Part shown: piece after piece, positions 17,111 through 26,241 of the stretch | Position numbering within the stretch: the stretch's first letter is position 1 | Layout: every line of letters begins with the position of its first letter | Source of the DNA: Oceanobacillus sojae | Lineage (GTDB): Bacteria > Bacillota > Bacilli > Bacillales > Amphibacillaceae | Direction of reading: 5' to 3' | NCBI RefSeq assembly: GCF_900162665.1 | Contig: NZ_LT727810.1 | Span: 155,067 to 219,066 of the forward strand | Length of the DNA: 64,000 bases | The notes under the pieces: generated by a model | What the model was told of the DNA's origin: nothing | The model's database searches: none | What the model saw: only the letters and a program-made list of their open reading frames with translations | Program-made: the position numbers and the translations under genes

Positions 17111-18484
17111 ATGAAAGCGTTATATGATTCTAAAAGTAAAACAATTGATGATCAAGGTTTAAAAAGTCTGTTCACTGAAGAGGAAAAATATAAAACCTGG
17201 CTTTTGTTTGAATCGGCATTGGCTGAGGCGCAGGCTGAATATGATTTTATTCCTAAGAAAGCGGCGGAGGAAATCAAAGAGGCTGCCAAGCTGGAAAATT
17301 TAGATTTAGAGGAAATGGACCGTATTTATAAAAAAATTGGCCATGGTTTTGTTCCATTCCTGAAAGTTCTGGTGAAGGCCTGTCCGCCCGACAGTGGGAA
17401 ATATGTCCATTACGGGATTACAACACAGAATATACAACAAAGCTCGCAGCTGTATATTCTGAAGAAAGCGCATACGATATTTATGCGTCTGATTGGTCAG
17501 ATTTTAGAAAACTTAAGCACGCTGGCATCGGATAATAAAGACACTGTCATGACTGGAAGAACGCATGGAAGGCATGCTACTCCAATCACTTACGGGTATA
17601 AAGTATCTGTCTGGATAAGTGAATTTATCAACTGTTATCAACGCATGGCCGAAGCGGAAAAAAGAGTTTTTCAGATAATGATGGGCGGTGCAGTAGGTAC
17701 TTTCAGCTCTATGCCCAATATCGGGATAAAAGTTCAAAACAGGGTGGCGGAGCTGGTTGGTATGTATCCAATGGCTGTCCCATCCAGAAATATAAGTACG
17801 CATAAACTGGAGTATATGTCGAATCTGGCTTTATTAGCGAACAGCTGCCATAAAATTGCCGAAGAGGTATACAGTACAACGTTAGAAGAAATTGCCGAAG
17901 TATCCGAAGGTTTCAGTAAAGGAACCGTCGGTAGCAGCACTATGCCGCACAAAATTAATCCGAAGCTTGCCAAAGGGATTATCGCGAATTCCCAGAAACT
18001 TTATTCCCTTCCTGGTACAGGCATGTATTCAGCAGTACGTCCATATGAGGGAGACAGCAGTTCCTACATGCTGTTTGACGGGCTGTTGGAAGAGTCAATG
18101 GAACTGATAACGGAAATTTTGATACGCTGTGAAGAATTAACACGTACACTAACCGTCCATAAAGATAGAATGCTTCATAATGCCAAACGTAACAAAGGCC
18201 TTGATAATAGTGAATATGTAATGATGAAGCTGGCAGAAAAATTAGGGAAGGATCAGGCACACTCCCTGATGTATGAGGTTGCTATGAAGACAGCAGCGGA
18301 AGGGCAGGAATTTTATGATAATTTAAGAGAAAACGAACAAATTCGTGCAAGCTTTAATGATGAAGAAATAAAGCATATGATTGAACCTGGTAACTATATC
18401 GGCCTAGCTGCAGAGTTAGCAGAAAAAGAATCTGCTAGGGCAAAAGAAGTCGCAGAGGAAATCAGTAAAAACTACAGCAGTTAA
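17111..18484 (+). CDS. adenylosuccinate lyase/fumarase superfamily lyase
   Basis: A 457-residue enzyme. The superfamily signature is GSSTMPHKINP. An upstream TGRTHGRHATPITYGYKV segment resembles the conserved H-containing region of PurB and 3-carboxymuconate cycloisomerase, and HYGITTQN is a further family motif. These enzymes eliminate fumarate or perform related beta-eliminations from succinyl-type substrates. The gene is paired with a PTS permease rather than purine genes, so housekeeping PurB is unlikely. An amino-acid conjugate or a carboxylated sugar could be the substrate; that is inference. The ribosome site is AAGGAG. Confidence 0.85.
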   Translation: MKALYDSKSKTIDDQGLKSLFTEEEKYKTWLLFESALAEAQAEYDFIPKKAAEEIKEAAKLENLDLEEMDRIYKKIGHGFVPFLKVLVKACPPDSGKYVHYGITTQNIQQSSQLYILKKAHTIFMRLIGQILENLSTLASDNKDTVMTGRTHGRHATPITYGYKVSVWISEFINCYQRMAEAEKRVFQIMMGGAVGTFSSMPNIGIKVQNRVAELVGMYPMAVPSRNISTHKLEYMSNLALLANSCHKIAEEVYSTTLEEIAEVSEGFSKGTVGSSTMPHKINPKLAKGIIANSQKLYSLPGTGMYSAVRPYEGDSSSYMLFDGLLEESMELITEILIRCEELTRTLTVHKDRMLHNAKRNKGLDNSEYVMMKLAEKLGKDQAHSLMYEVAMKTAAEGQEFYDNLRENEQIRASFNDEEIKHMIEPGNYIGLAAELAEKESARAKEVAEEISKNYSS

Positions 18485-18571
18485 TCAACAGCAAAATAGC
18501 ACGCTTCTTTTATGAGAAGGTACCGACCCCCAAAAGTTAGAGTAGAAAATTTAACTTTCGGGGGTGTTTTC

Positions 18572-19135
18572 ATGGCTAAATATAGTGAAGCATTTAAAAT
18601 TAAACTTGTAACTGAGTATTTACACGGGAGCCTTGGATATAAATCATTGACGAAAAAATATAATATGCCTAGTACTTCACCATTAAAAAATTGGGTGAAA
18701 TCTTATAAAGTACAAGGAATGGAAGGATTAAGACGAAGAAAAAAGAAAGCGGAGTATACTGTTCAATTTAAATCAGCTGCGGTACAATTTATGTTAGAAA
18801 CAGGTGCTTCTTATTTAGAAACTGCAGTTCAATTTAATTTGAACAACCATTCCATGATTCAACGCTGGATGAAAGCATTTCGTGAACAAGGGACAGAAGG
18901 CCTGAAACCAAGATCAAAGGGGCGATCTTCTATGTCTAAGAAACCCAATAAACAGAAGAAAAAAGAAAAGATAAAGTTAACACGTGAAGAAGAATTGGAA
19001 CGCGAAAATGAGTTACTGCGACTAGAAAATGCATACCTAAAAAAGTTGAGAGCTTTTCGGGAAAATCCGAGTGCCTTCCACGAAAAGCACAAGCAAAGGT
19101 GGCATTCGAACTTAAAGAAGAAGGATTCCGATTAA
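18572..19135 (+). CDS. IS3 transposase OrfA
   Basis: A 187-residue DNA-binding protein starting at MAKYSEAF; an upstream in-frame ATG at 18512 lies outside the element and is rejected. Two helix-turn-helix repeats (about 10-55 and 65-110) are typical of IS150-group OrfA. A charged linker follows, then a Leu-heptad coiled coil (ELERENELLRLENAYLKKL). The frame continues past the A AAA AAG slippery site at 19039-19045 and ends inside orfB. Confidence 0.88.
   Translation: MAKYSEAFKIKLVTEYLHGSLGYKSLTKKYNMPSTSPLKNWVKSYKVQGMEGLRRRKKKAEYTVQFKSAAVQFMLETGASYLETAVQFNLNNHSMIQRWMKAFREQGTEGLKPRSKGRSSMSKKPNKQKKKEKIKLTREEELERENELLRLENAYLKKLRAFRENPSAFHEKHKQRWHSNLKKKDSD
19039..19045 (+). promoter_or_regulatory. 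programmed -1 frameshift site
   Basis: A AAA AAG is in the correct phase of orfA for -1 slippage. After slipping, the orfB frame is open from here to 19965 (GTT GAG AGC ...), which gives an OrfAB fusion of about 464 residues. Confidence 0.75.
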
Positions 19136-19965
19136 AAGATGTTCTCCTTGTCGTGGGCATTCCGGAAGCAACCTATCACTATCACGTCAAAAACTTAGGG
19201 AAAGAAGATTCAGATCTAGCATTAAAAGAACGCATTACAGACCTATTTAAAAAGTTTTATGAGCGTTATGGCTATAAACGGATCACAAGAGAATTAAAGG
19301 ACTTAGGATATGATATCAATCATAAAAAAGTGTATCGGATCATGCGGGAACTGGGATTAAAATGTGTGAAATTTATGCGGAAAACTCGTAAATATAATTC
19401 ATATAAGGGAACTGTTGGGAAAGTAGCAAAAAACCGACTATCGCGTCGTTTTAACACACCTATTCCCCTACAAAAACTAGTAACAGACATTACAGAATTC
19501 AAATGTCTAGGCGAAGAGAAGTTATATTTAAATCCGATTCTTGACCTTTATAATGGTGAAGTTATTGCGTTTGAAATGAAGAAACGTCCAACATTAGATA
19601 TTGTCATGAAACCTTTAAAAGAAACGATAGAAATAATAAAGAATCATGCAACTTATCGCACCACCATTCATTCAGATCAGGGCTGGCATTATCAGCATAA
19701 CCAATGGGTGAGGACATTAAAACAAAATAAAGTATTCCAGAGCATGTCACGTAAAGCAACCTGTGCAGACAATGCTTCCATGGAGAATTTCTTTGGCATT
19801 TTAAAGCAAGAAATGTATTATGGGGAAGCATTAGTAAGCTATGAAGAATTAAAAAGACGGATTGAAGAATATATCTATTGGTACAACCATGAACGATCAA
19901 AAGAAAAATTGGCCGGGTTGAGCCCAGTCGAATACCGAACTCAATCCAGCCAATCAGCTGCATAA
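19099..19965 (+). CDS. IS3 transposase OrfB (DDE integrase domain)
   Basis: 288 codons from an internal GTG, probably made mainly as part of the OrfAB fusion. It has an HTH_21-like region (YERYGYKRITRELKDLGYDINHKKVYRIMRE). The integrase core has catalytic residues in VTDITEF (Asp), IHSDQGWHY (Asp) and SMENFFGILKQE (Glu). The frame is intact to the end, just before the right inverted repeat. Confidence 0.9.
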   Translation: MAFELKEEGFRLKDVLLVVGIPEATYHYHVKNLGKEDSDLALKERITDLFKKFYERYGYKRITRELKDLGYDINHKKVYRIMRELGLKCVKFMRKTRKYNSYKGTVGKVAKNRLSRRFNTPIPLQKLVTDITEFKCLGEEKLYLNPILDLYNGEVIAFEMKKRPTLDIVMKPLKETIEIIKNHATYRTTIHSDQGWHYQHNQWVRTLKQNKVFQSMSRKATCADNASMENFFGILKQEMYYGEALVSYEELKRRIEEYIYWYNHERSKEKLAGLSPVEYRTQSSQSAA

Positions 19966-20051
19966 TAAAAACTCTAACTTTTGGGGGTAGCCACCGAAGG
20001 GTGTTATTTTGCTGTTTTTATTGTCCTGAACAGACTCAAAATAAGTGCAGT

Positions 20052-20789
20052 TTAAATGTTTGCCAATTTATCAATCAACAAATCTATAGTGAGAAAAAAA
20101 CCAGTTCTTGAAATGGTATCATTTTTACTGGTGTTAGCTTTATCGGTATAACAAAACAGGTTATTCGTCGTATAACTGGTCAATTCGTTTGTTCGGAATG
20201 AAGTGATACTGACCATCTCTGCTTTCTTCAAATGAATCTTTTTAGCAGTATCAATAATTTTTTTCGTATCTCCAGATATCGATATAAAGATGACAATATC
20301 ATCTTCCGCAACAAAATCTGTAAACACTTCAGATAAATTATAATCCTTTATAAAGATACATTGAATTCCGATTGTCAATAGGAGATGTTCCAAATAATGA
20401 CCAGCAGCTTTACTTGTTCCTCTGGCCATAATAAATACATTTTTTGCAGCTTTGATTTTAGCTGCTGTTTCAAGCAGCTGTTCTTCAGTAACGAGGGAGA
20501 ATGTCTTATCAATGGATTGTTTTAAAACCTCCCGATACATCACTGTTTGGTTTTCTTGTTTAGACATTTTTTCAAGAATTGTCCGGCTGATATGATATTT
20601 CATTTCTCTAAAACCGGAAAAACCCAATTTTTGCGCCAAATTAATGATGACTGTTTTAGAAACAAAGGTTTCCTCTGCTAAATCACTAATTTTGATATGC
20701 GGAATTTGGTCCTGATTTTCCACGATATAGCTCAATACTTTTTTTTCACTTGTGGTCATCTCTTCATAATTCTTCATTACATCAAACAT
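20052..20789 (-). CDS. RpiR/MurR-family transcriptional regulator
   Basis: A 245-residue regulator. The N-terminal RpiR helix-turn-helix covers about 10-75 (KISDLAEETFVSKTVIINLAQKLGFSGFREMKYH). The SIS sugar-phosphate-binding domain covers about 110-235 (VFIMARGTSKAAGHYLEH, DIVIFISISGDTKKIIDTAKK). It is convergent with the PTS/lyase operon across the IS, so it probably senses that pathway's sugar phosphate. The start is uncertain: an ATG at 20789 with GGGAAG close by, or a TTG at 20804. A perfect palindrome lies about 80 bp upstream. Confidence 0.85.
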   Translation of the reverse strand: MFDVMKNYEEMTTSEKKVLSYIVENQDQIPHIKISDLAEETFVSKTVIINLAQKLGFSGFREMKYHISRTILEKMSKQENQTVMYREVLKQSIDKTFSLVTEEQLLETAAKIKAAKNVFIMARGTSKAAGHYLEHLLLTIGIQCIFIKDYNLSEVFTDFVAEDDIVIFISISGDTKKIIDTAKKIHLKKAEMVSITSFRTNELTSYTTNNLFCYTDKANTSKNDTISRTGFFLTIDLLIDKLANI

Positions 20790-20866
20790 ATTCTTCCCAT
20801 CCAATTCAAGGTTCTAAAAAGCAAAACATGTTGTTAATATTATCGTACACTATATGAAGCAATTTT

Positions 20867-20880
20867 AACAGAGCTCTGTT
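20867..20880. promoter_or_regulatory. 14-bp perfect palindrome, possible operator
   Basis: AACAGAGCTCTGTT lies between the RpiR gene start and the upstream two-component operon's end. It has no loop and no T tail, so it fits an operator better than a terminator. Confidence 0.35.
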
Positions 20881-20926
20881 TTTGTAGGGAGGGTTAAAAT
20901 ACTTTGCCAGGAAGCTTTATACAAAA

Positions 20927-21718
20927 CTACTCCTTATCGCCAAAATAGGCTGTAAAGTCACTGGGAAGAAATTCTGTGTACTTTTTAAATACATCGATAA
21001 AATAACGATAATTACTAAAGCCTACGTCAATCGCGATCATGGTGATTTTATCTTCTCCCGTTTTAATGCGTTCAATTGCTTTTTGAATCCGGTAACGGTT
21101 TAAAAAATCATTGAAAGTATAACTGGTGGCTTCTTTAAATTTCTTATTCAAATAGGTTGTACCCATACCAAGCTCATCTACCAAATCATGAATACTGATT
21201 TTTTCATGATAATGGTCCTGAATATAGGCAATCATCTGGTGAACATGCTTTGATTTATCGTTCCATTTGTGCCAGATATCTACATTTAATACATTTACCT
21301 TATCAGGTGTTTGGATACTTTGCTTCATAATGTGATATTGCTTCTTGGCATCTACAGATGTTATAGCACGCTTAACTGCCTCTTTTAATTCGCATGGATC
21401 AACGGGTTTAAGCAAGTATTCATTTACGCTAAATTGCATCGCCTGCTTTGCATAATTAAAATCATCATAGCCTGATAAAATAATAGTACTGAATAAATCC
21501 CGGCTTTTACATTCCGCCAGCATATCAATCCCGTTTTTGAGAGGCATATTAACATCAAGCAGTACGATATCCGGGTTTAGTTCTGAAATCTGCTGTAAGC
21601 CTTCCACGCCATTTGCGGCTTCTCCAACCACTACGCATTGGAGCTCAGTCCAGTCAAGAAGGTACCTCAACCCTTCACGGATAATGTCCTCATCTTCTAT
21701 AACTAATACTTTATACAT
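20927..21718 (-). CDS. AraC-type response regulator (YesN-like)
   Basis: A 263-residue regulator. The receiver domain (1-120) has EDED near the start, the phosphoacceptor Asp in DIVLLDVNMP, and the conserved Lys in YLLKPVD. A short linker leads to an AraC HTH pair (about 165-260: LVDELGMGTTYLNKKFKEATSYTF, IAIDVGFSNYRYFIDVFKKYT). It is shorter than B. subtilis YesN because the linker is small. Its start overlaps the kinase stop by 8 bp. It is the last gene of an ABC importer operon and probably activates that operon. Confidence 0.92.
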   Translation of the reverse strand: MYKVLVIEDEDIIREGLRYLLDWTELQCVVVGEAANGVEGLQQISELNPDIVLLDVNMPLKNGIDMLAECKSRDLFSTIILSGYDDFNYAKQAMQFSVNEYLLKPVDPCELKEAVKRAITSVDAKKQYHIMKQSIQTPDKVNVLNVDIWHKWNDKSKHVHQMIAYIQDHYHEKISIHDLVDELGMGTTYLNKKFKEATSYTFNDFLNRYRIQKAIERIKTGEDKITMIAIDVGFSNYRYFIDVFKKYTEFLPSDFTAYFGDKE

Positions 21719-23408
21719 GATGCTCTTCTCCTTTCAGGTAGGGGACGGTTATGCTTACTATTGTCCCTTGATTAAAAGTACTATCTATCTCCAGACCATA
21801 TTTCTCACCAAACTGCAAACGTAAACGGCGATGGGTATTGTACAGACCAATGCCGACTTGATTATTTTCAGAAGCTTGTATCTTTTTCTGGATATCAGCG
21901 AGTTGTTGGGCTTCCATTCCACCTCCATCGTCTTCAACTGAGAAGACGATATCGCTTCCAACAACCTTTGCTTTAATCCAAATATTCAGGGTGGTCTGAT
22001 GCCGGTAGCCATATTTTATAGCATTTTCAATAATTGGCTGCAATAGCAGCTTTGGAATATAAGCTTCTTTGATTTCTTCTGGAATCTCCAGAGAGTAATG
22101 CAACCGCTCATTAAACCGCATTTTATGCAATTTAAGATAGTCAATCGTATAGTTCAAATCTTTTTCTAAAATTACCTGATCAATATTCTGGTTGATGCTA
22201 TATCGCAGTAAAGAAGATAATAATAAAATAATATCCTGTGCTTTATCTACATTACTTACCATGGTATATCGTACAGTTTCCAGCACATTAAACAGAAAAT
22301 GAGGATTGAATTGACTTTGCAGTATTTTCATTTCATTTACTTTTCTTATCTCCGACAACTCTCTGTTCCTGTTCAGCAAATCATTTAGACTATCCAGCAT
22401 GGTGTTATATTGATTTGCCAGTGTTTCAAATTCATCTCCTGTATGAATCTCCACATAGGAGGTTAAATCACCTTTCTTCAATTGGTCGACTGCTATTAAT
22501 AACTTATCAATTGACTCGGCATTTCGTCTGGACATCTTTTCTGCTAATATCCGAAGCAGAATAAATAGGAACGCGGAGGTAATCCCTATAAATATAAAAT
22601 ATAAAATCAGCACTACTTTATCTGTTTCTGTATTGTTTAATGTATAAATACGGAAGGTATTATCTGCTGTTTCAGTTTGATTCATATAATAGGTATCATT
22701 TTCTATTTGAACTTTTGAATGAGATAGTTTTTCAGGCTGAAATTTATTCATTAAGCCTTGAACGATTTCATTAGAAGTCACAACAATATGATTATAAGTA
22801 TCTGTAATCACCGCTATATCTGTTTTTTCTCCAAAAATTAAACGCTGGAAATCCTCTTCATATAACATATAAATTACATATCCAATAATCTGTTTGTCCT
22901 GTTTCACAGCCGTCCCTAAAGTAATGGTAGAGGCTTGGCCATGGGAGAAGTTTGTTTTTTCGACAAGGCTTAATAAATCATCTGGATACTTTTCCAAAAG
23001 GGGGATTATATGGTTCAGAATACCTTCGTTCACTTCATTATTGGATTTATTGGTAGATGCCACGAATACATCGTTTACGTCAACCAGGAAAAAACTGCTT
23101 TTGACATCCTGTTTATTGTTGAAATTATAAAAATCCTCATAAACCAAATTAATATCATCATGATAGTTTAGGCTTTTTGTCACCAAAGACGACCCTGCCA
23201 TTTTTTTTATTTCTCCCTGATAAACTTCATACACATCTGTCATTCTTTCCTTAATTTGTTCACCTGACTGCTTGGCATCATAAACTGCTTTTAAATGAAA
23301 TATAACAATCGTAAATAACGTAAATAATATAATTAAAATCAAAATAGGGACGACTGTATATTTAAGAAAAAGACTTTTCGTAGCTTCCTTGAAACTTTTC
23401 TTTTTCAA
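21711..23408 (-). CDS. sensor histidine kinase (YesM-like)
   Basis: A 565-residue kinase with a TTG start behind AAGGGGGTGAC. There are membrane spans at about 15-40 and 270-295, with an extracytoplasmic dCACHE-like sensor of about 230 residues between them. A HAMP region (about 300-355) leads to the His_kinase domain with the phosphorylated His in QSQFNPHFLFN. The HATPase domain has IIENAIKYGY and DDGGGM. This is the class that, with YesN-type regulators, controls sugar ABC importers in Bacillota. It sits directly downstream of the permease gene. Confidence 0.92.
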   Translation of the reverse strand: MKKKSFKEATKSLFLKYTVVPILILIILFTLFTIVIFHLKAVYDAKQSGEQIKERMTDVYEVYQGEIKKMAGSSLVTKSLNYHDDINLVYEDFYNFNNKQDVKSSFFLVDVNDVFVASTNKSNNEVNEGILNHIIPLLEKYPDDLLSLVEKTNFSHGQASTITLGTAVKQDKQIIGYVIYMLYEEDFQRLIFGEKTDIAVITDTYNHIVVTSNEIVQGLMNKFQPEKLSHSKVQIENDTYYMNQTETADNTFRIYTLNNTETDKVVLILYFIFIGITSAFLFILLRILAEKMSRRNAESIDKLLIAVDQLKKGDLTSYVEIHTGDEFETLANQYNTMLDSLNDLLNRNRELSEIRKVNEMKILQSQFNPHFLFNVLETVRYTMVSNVDKAQDIILLLSSLLRYSINQNIDQVILEKDLNYTIDYLKLHKMRFNERLHYSLEIPEEIKEAYIPKLLLQPIIENAIKYGYRHQTTLNIWIKAKVVGSDIVFSVEDDGGGMEAQQLADIQKKIQASENNQVGIGLYNTHRRLRLQFGEKYGLEIDSTFNQGTIVSITVPYLKGEEHHV

Positions 23409-23462
23409 TATAGAGTCACCCCCTTGTCTGATTATTGCATATAAAGTTCGCTAGTTATTCAG

Positions 23463-25115
23463 CTATAAAGAAACTTCTTTCCGTCCGGTTAATTTAAAGA
23501 AAATTAACAGAGAAATAACCGTTATTGCAATAAGTATCGTTGATAACGCAGCAGCTACACCGTAGTTTCCGCGAATGACTTCGGTGTAGATACCGATTGT
23601 CATTGTCTTTGTATTGACTGTATATAATAGGATAGACGTACTTAATTCACTAATAATCGTTACCCAGCTGAGAATAGCACCCGAGATAACACCAGGCAGC
23701 ATCATTGGTAATGTTATTTTGAAAAATGTTTTTAAATTGGATGCTCCGAGACTGGCGGCTGCTTCCTCAATACTTGGACTAATCTGATGAATAATCGCAG
23801 CGCTGGAACGAATCGTATACGGCAGTCTGCGGATTACAAAGGCAATAATAATAATGGTTGCTGTTCCGCTTAGAAGAAAAGGTTTGTTATTAAATCCGAG
23901 CAATAAAGCAACACCAAGTACAGACCCGGGCACAATATATGGTACCATCGATATAATGTCCAGTCCATTCGTGATTGCATTGCGTCTCCTTACAGTTACA
24001 TAGGCAATCAAAATTGCTATCAGGATAACGAAGAAAAGTGCGATAAGTCCTAAAGTAAAGGTATGCACAATTGTATCACCTGAGCGGGTAAATGCTGCTT
24101 TAAAACTATCTAAAGAATAGCCTTTGACAAAAATACGTCCGGATGTTTTTAAGAATGCTGTATACACAACATAGAGCTGCGGCAGGATAGCAAGTGCCAA
24201 ATAACCGTATACAAACAAATGAGCTACAACATTCTTTATACCAGATTCCTTCTTTTCTTTAATCGGGTGAAGCGCACTCATAGAAAATGATTTTTTGTTT
24301 GTAATATATTTTTGCAGCAGGAAAATAGTTAATGCAATGACCACGACAATGACACTAATGGCAGCAGCGAAACCGGCATTTCCTCCCATTTCACTCGTGA
24401 ATTCATTAAAAATGAGTACAGGCAATGTTTCAAATCCCTCTCCAATTAACATCGGAGTACCGAAATCTGCCAGGGCACGCATAAATACTAACAGCGATCC
24501 AGCAAGTATAGTCGGTACCATAAGCGGCATGATAACCTTCCATACTTTTTTGAAACCGGTATATCCCATACTTTCTGCAGCTTCTATCAATGAATTGTCG
24601 ATACTTTTGAACGCACCCATCATAAACATATATATTAAAGGTATTAATTGAAGGGTGAGTACAATTAAAATCCCGGAAAAACCATAAATATCCGGCATGG
24701 TAATATGAAATACATCACTTAGAAAGTTTGTTACTACTCCATTACGTCCCATTAATAATATCCAGGCATATGCTCCGATAAACGGGGGAGCCATGGAAGA
24801 AATAAGAATTAATATTTGTAAATATAATTTTCCTTTGATTTTAAAAGTGGTCATAATATAAGCGAGCGGTGTAGCGATGACCAGAGAAGCCAAAGTCACG
24901 GCAACTGTTACCTTCAGGCTGTTAAAAAGGGTACTGTAATAATATTTCTTTCCAAAAAACTCACCAAAGTGCTCGAAGGAGAGTGCTCCATCCTTGAATA
25001 TACTTTCTTTTAAAAGTGTGAATAAAGGCAGTACAAGGACAAGCGCATATAATAGAAGAATTCCTAACGTAATTGCACTCCAGATGTCTTTTCTTCCTGC
25101 CATTTTATTTTGCAT
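23463..25115 (-). CDS. ABC importer permease, FbpB type (two fused halves)
   Basis: A 550-residue permease with about 12 membrane spans, made of two tandem permease halves as in FbpB/AfuB. The EAA loops are EAAESMGYTGFKKVWKVIMPL in the first half and EEAAASLGASNLKTFFKITLP in the second. The ATG at 25115 is chosen because GGAAGG precedes it; an in-frame start 36 bp upstream would lie deep inside the ATPase gene. It overlaps the ATPase gene by 11 bp. In this family substrates include Fe(III), phosphonates and hexose phosphates. Confidence 0.88.
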   Translation of the reverse strand: MQNKMAGRKDIWSAITLGILLLYALVLVLPLFTLLKESIFKDGALSFEHFGEFFGKKYYYSTLFNSLKVTVAVTLASLVIATPLAYIMTTFKIKGKLYLQILILISSMAPPFIGAYAWILLMGRNGVVTNFLSDVFHITMPDIYGFSGILIVLTLQLIPLIYMFMMGAFKSIDNSLIEAAESMGYTGFKKVWKVIMPLMVPTILAGSLLVFMRALADFGTPMLIGEGFETLPVLIFNEFTSEMGGNAGFAAAISVIVVVIALTIFLLQKYITNKKSFSMSALHPIKEKKESGIKNVVAHLFVYGYLALAILPQLYVVYTAFLKTSGRIFVKGYSLDSFKAAFTRSGDTIVHTFTLGLIALFFVILIAILIAYVTVRRRNAITNGLDIISMVPYIVPGSVLGVALLLGFNNKPFLLSGTATIIIIAFVIRRLPYTIRSSAAIIHQISPSIEEAAASLGASNLKTFFKITLPMMLPGVISGAILSWVTIISELSTSILLYTVNTKTMTIGIYTEVIRGNYGVAAALSTILIAITVISLLIFFKLTGRKEVSL

Positions 25116-26208
25116 AGGAATCACCTTCCAGGATATTCTTTTCGCTCTCATAATGAAATAGATTGATCTTCTCCCTGTTTACGAGCAGCTTTACCTCTGT
25201 TCCCGGCTCCAGAGGTTCACCAAGTGTAGATTCTTCTGTCACCTCGACATTCTCGCCGTTTGAAAGCTTAACGGTGTAGTGAACATTGATGCCTAAGAAT
25301 ACGCTATGCTGTATAACACCAGCCATACCTTCTTGTGTATCACTAATTGTAAACTCTTCAGGGCGGATGGAAACTTTAATTACTTCTTCTTCAGGCAGAG
25401 TAATATTATCTATATCAATTTGGTAATGTTCGTCCATGATAAGTACTTGTCTACTATCTACTTTTTTTAAGGAGCGTTCAACAATGTTCGTTCTGCCAAT
25501 AAAATTGGAGACAAATATATTAGCAGGCCTTTGATAGATTTCCCGTGGTGTTCCTACTTGTTGGATAACACCTGCATTCATAACAGCAATTCGATCAGAA
25601 ACGGCCATTGCCTCTTCTTGATCGTGTGTTACATAGACAGTCGTAATTCCCACCTCATGTTGAATTAATTTGATTGCTTCACGCATATCTACCCGCAGCT
25701 TAGCATCTAAATTAGAGAGTGGTTCATCCATTAGCAATACATTTGGTTCCATAACTATAGCACGAGCCAGAGCAATCCTTTGCTGTTGGCCGCCGGATAG
25801 ATTCTCCGGCATGCTGTTTTTGAATTGGCTGATCTGTACGACATCTAAAATATGGTCAACTCTTCTCTCAATTTCATCCTTTGGAATTTTTCGGTTTTTA
25901 AGTCCAAATGCAACATTATTTTTTACACTTAAATTCGGAAAGATAGCGTAATTTTGAAAAACCATTCCAATATTTCGATGCTGAGGTGTAATCCGGTTCA
26001 TTACTTTGTCATCAAAAGTGATTTCGCCGCCCTCAATGCTGTTAAATCCCGCTACCATCCTTAATAGTGTTGTTTTCCCACAGCCTGAAGGGCCGAGAAG
26101 GGTGAAAAACTCACCCTTCTTAATGTCAAGAGACAATCCTGAGATAACAGGCTTATCATTATATTTTTTGATTACATTGTTAAAGCTGATGGTTACACTC
26201 ACGGCCAT
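25105..26208 (-). CDS. ABC importer ATP-binding protein (FbpC/PotA type)
   Basis: A 367-residue ATPase. Walker A is GPSGCGKTT, the Q-loop is in VFQNYAIFPNLSV, the signature is LSGGQQQR, Walker B is VLLMDEPLSNLDA, and the H-loop is YVTHDQEEAM. The C-terminal TOBE-like domain (about 245-360) is typical of the CUT1/FbpC/PotA group. It energises the fused permease whose gene it overlaps, and the binding protein gene is 33 bp upstream. Confidence 0.93.
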   Translation of the reverse strand: MAVSVTISFNNVIKKYNDKPVISGLSLDIKKGEFFTLLGPSGCGKTTLLRMVAGFNSIEGGEITFDDKVMNRITPQHRNIGMVFQNYAIFPNLSVKNNVAFGLKNRKIPKDEIERRVDHILDVVQISQFKNSMPENLSGGQQQRIALARAIVMEPNVLLMDEPLSNLDAKLRVDMREAIKLIQHEVGITTVYVTHDQEEAMAVSDRIAVMNAGVIQQVGTPREIYQRPANIFVSNFIGRTNIVERSLKKVDSRQVLIMDEHYQIDIDNITLPEEEVIKVSIRPEEFTISDTQEGMAGVIQHSVFLGINVHYTVKLSNGENVEVTEESTLGEPLEPGTEVKLLVNREKINLFHYESEKNILEGDSYAK

Positions 26209-26241
26209 TCTCCTTTATTTTTCAATCATATTATTTTCTGT

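Larger units (their letters stand above)
18519..19995 (+). mobile_element. IS3-family insertion sequence (IS150-like)
   Basis: An element of about 1.48 kb. Imperfect inverted repeats of about 25 bp share the core ACCCCCAAAAGTTAGAGT at both ends. GAA (up to GAAGG) is repeated directly at each side, fitting the 3-5 bp target duplications of IS3 elements. It carries orfA and orfB in overlapping frames with a slippery heptamer. Both genes are intact, so it may be active. The exact outer ends are uncertain by 2-3 bp, because the usual TG...CA termini are not clear. Confidence 0.85.
18490..20022. terminator. bidirectional terminator split by an IS3 element
   Basis: Left of the IS, CAGCAAAATAGCACGCTTC (18489-18507) pairs with GAAGGGTGTTATTTTGCTG, found right of it (19996-20014); T runs flank both outer ends. 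Removing the IS restores a stem of about 19 bp with few mismatches between the lyase and the convergent RpiR gene. The IS sits in the right arm. Confidence 0.75.
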
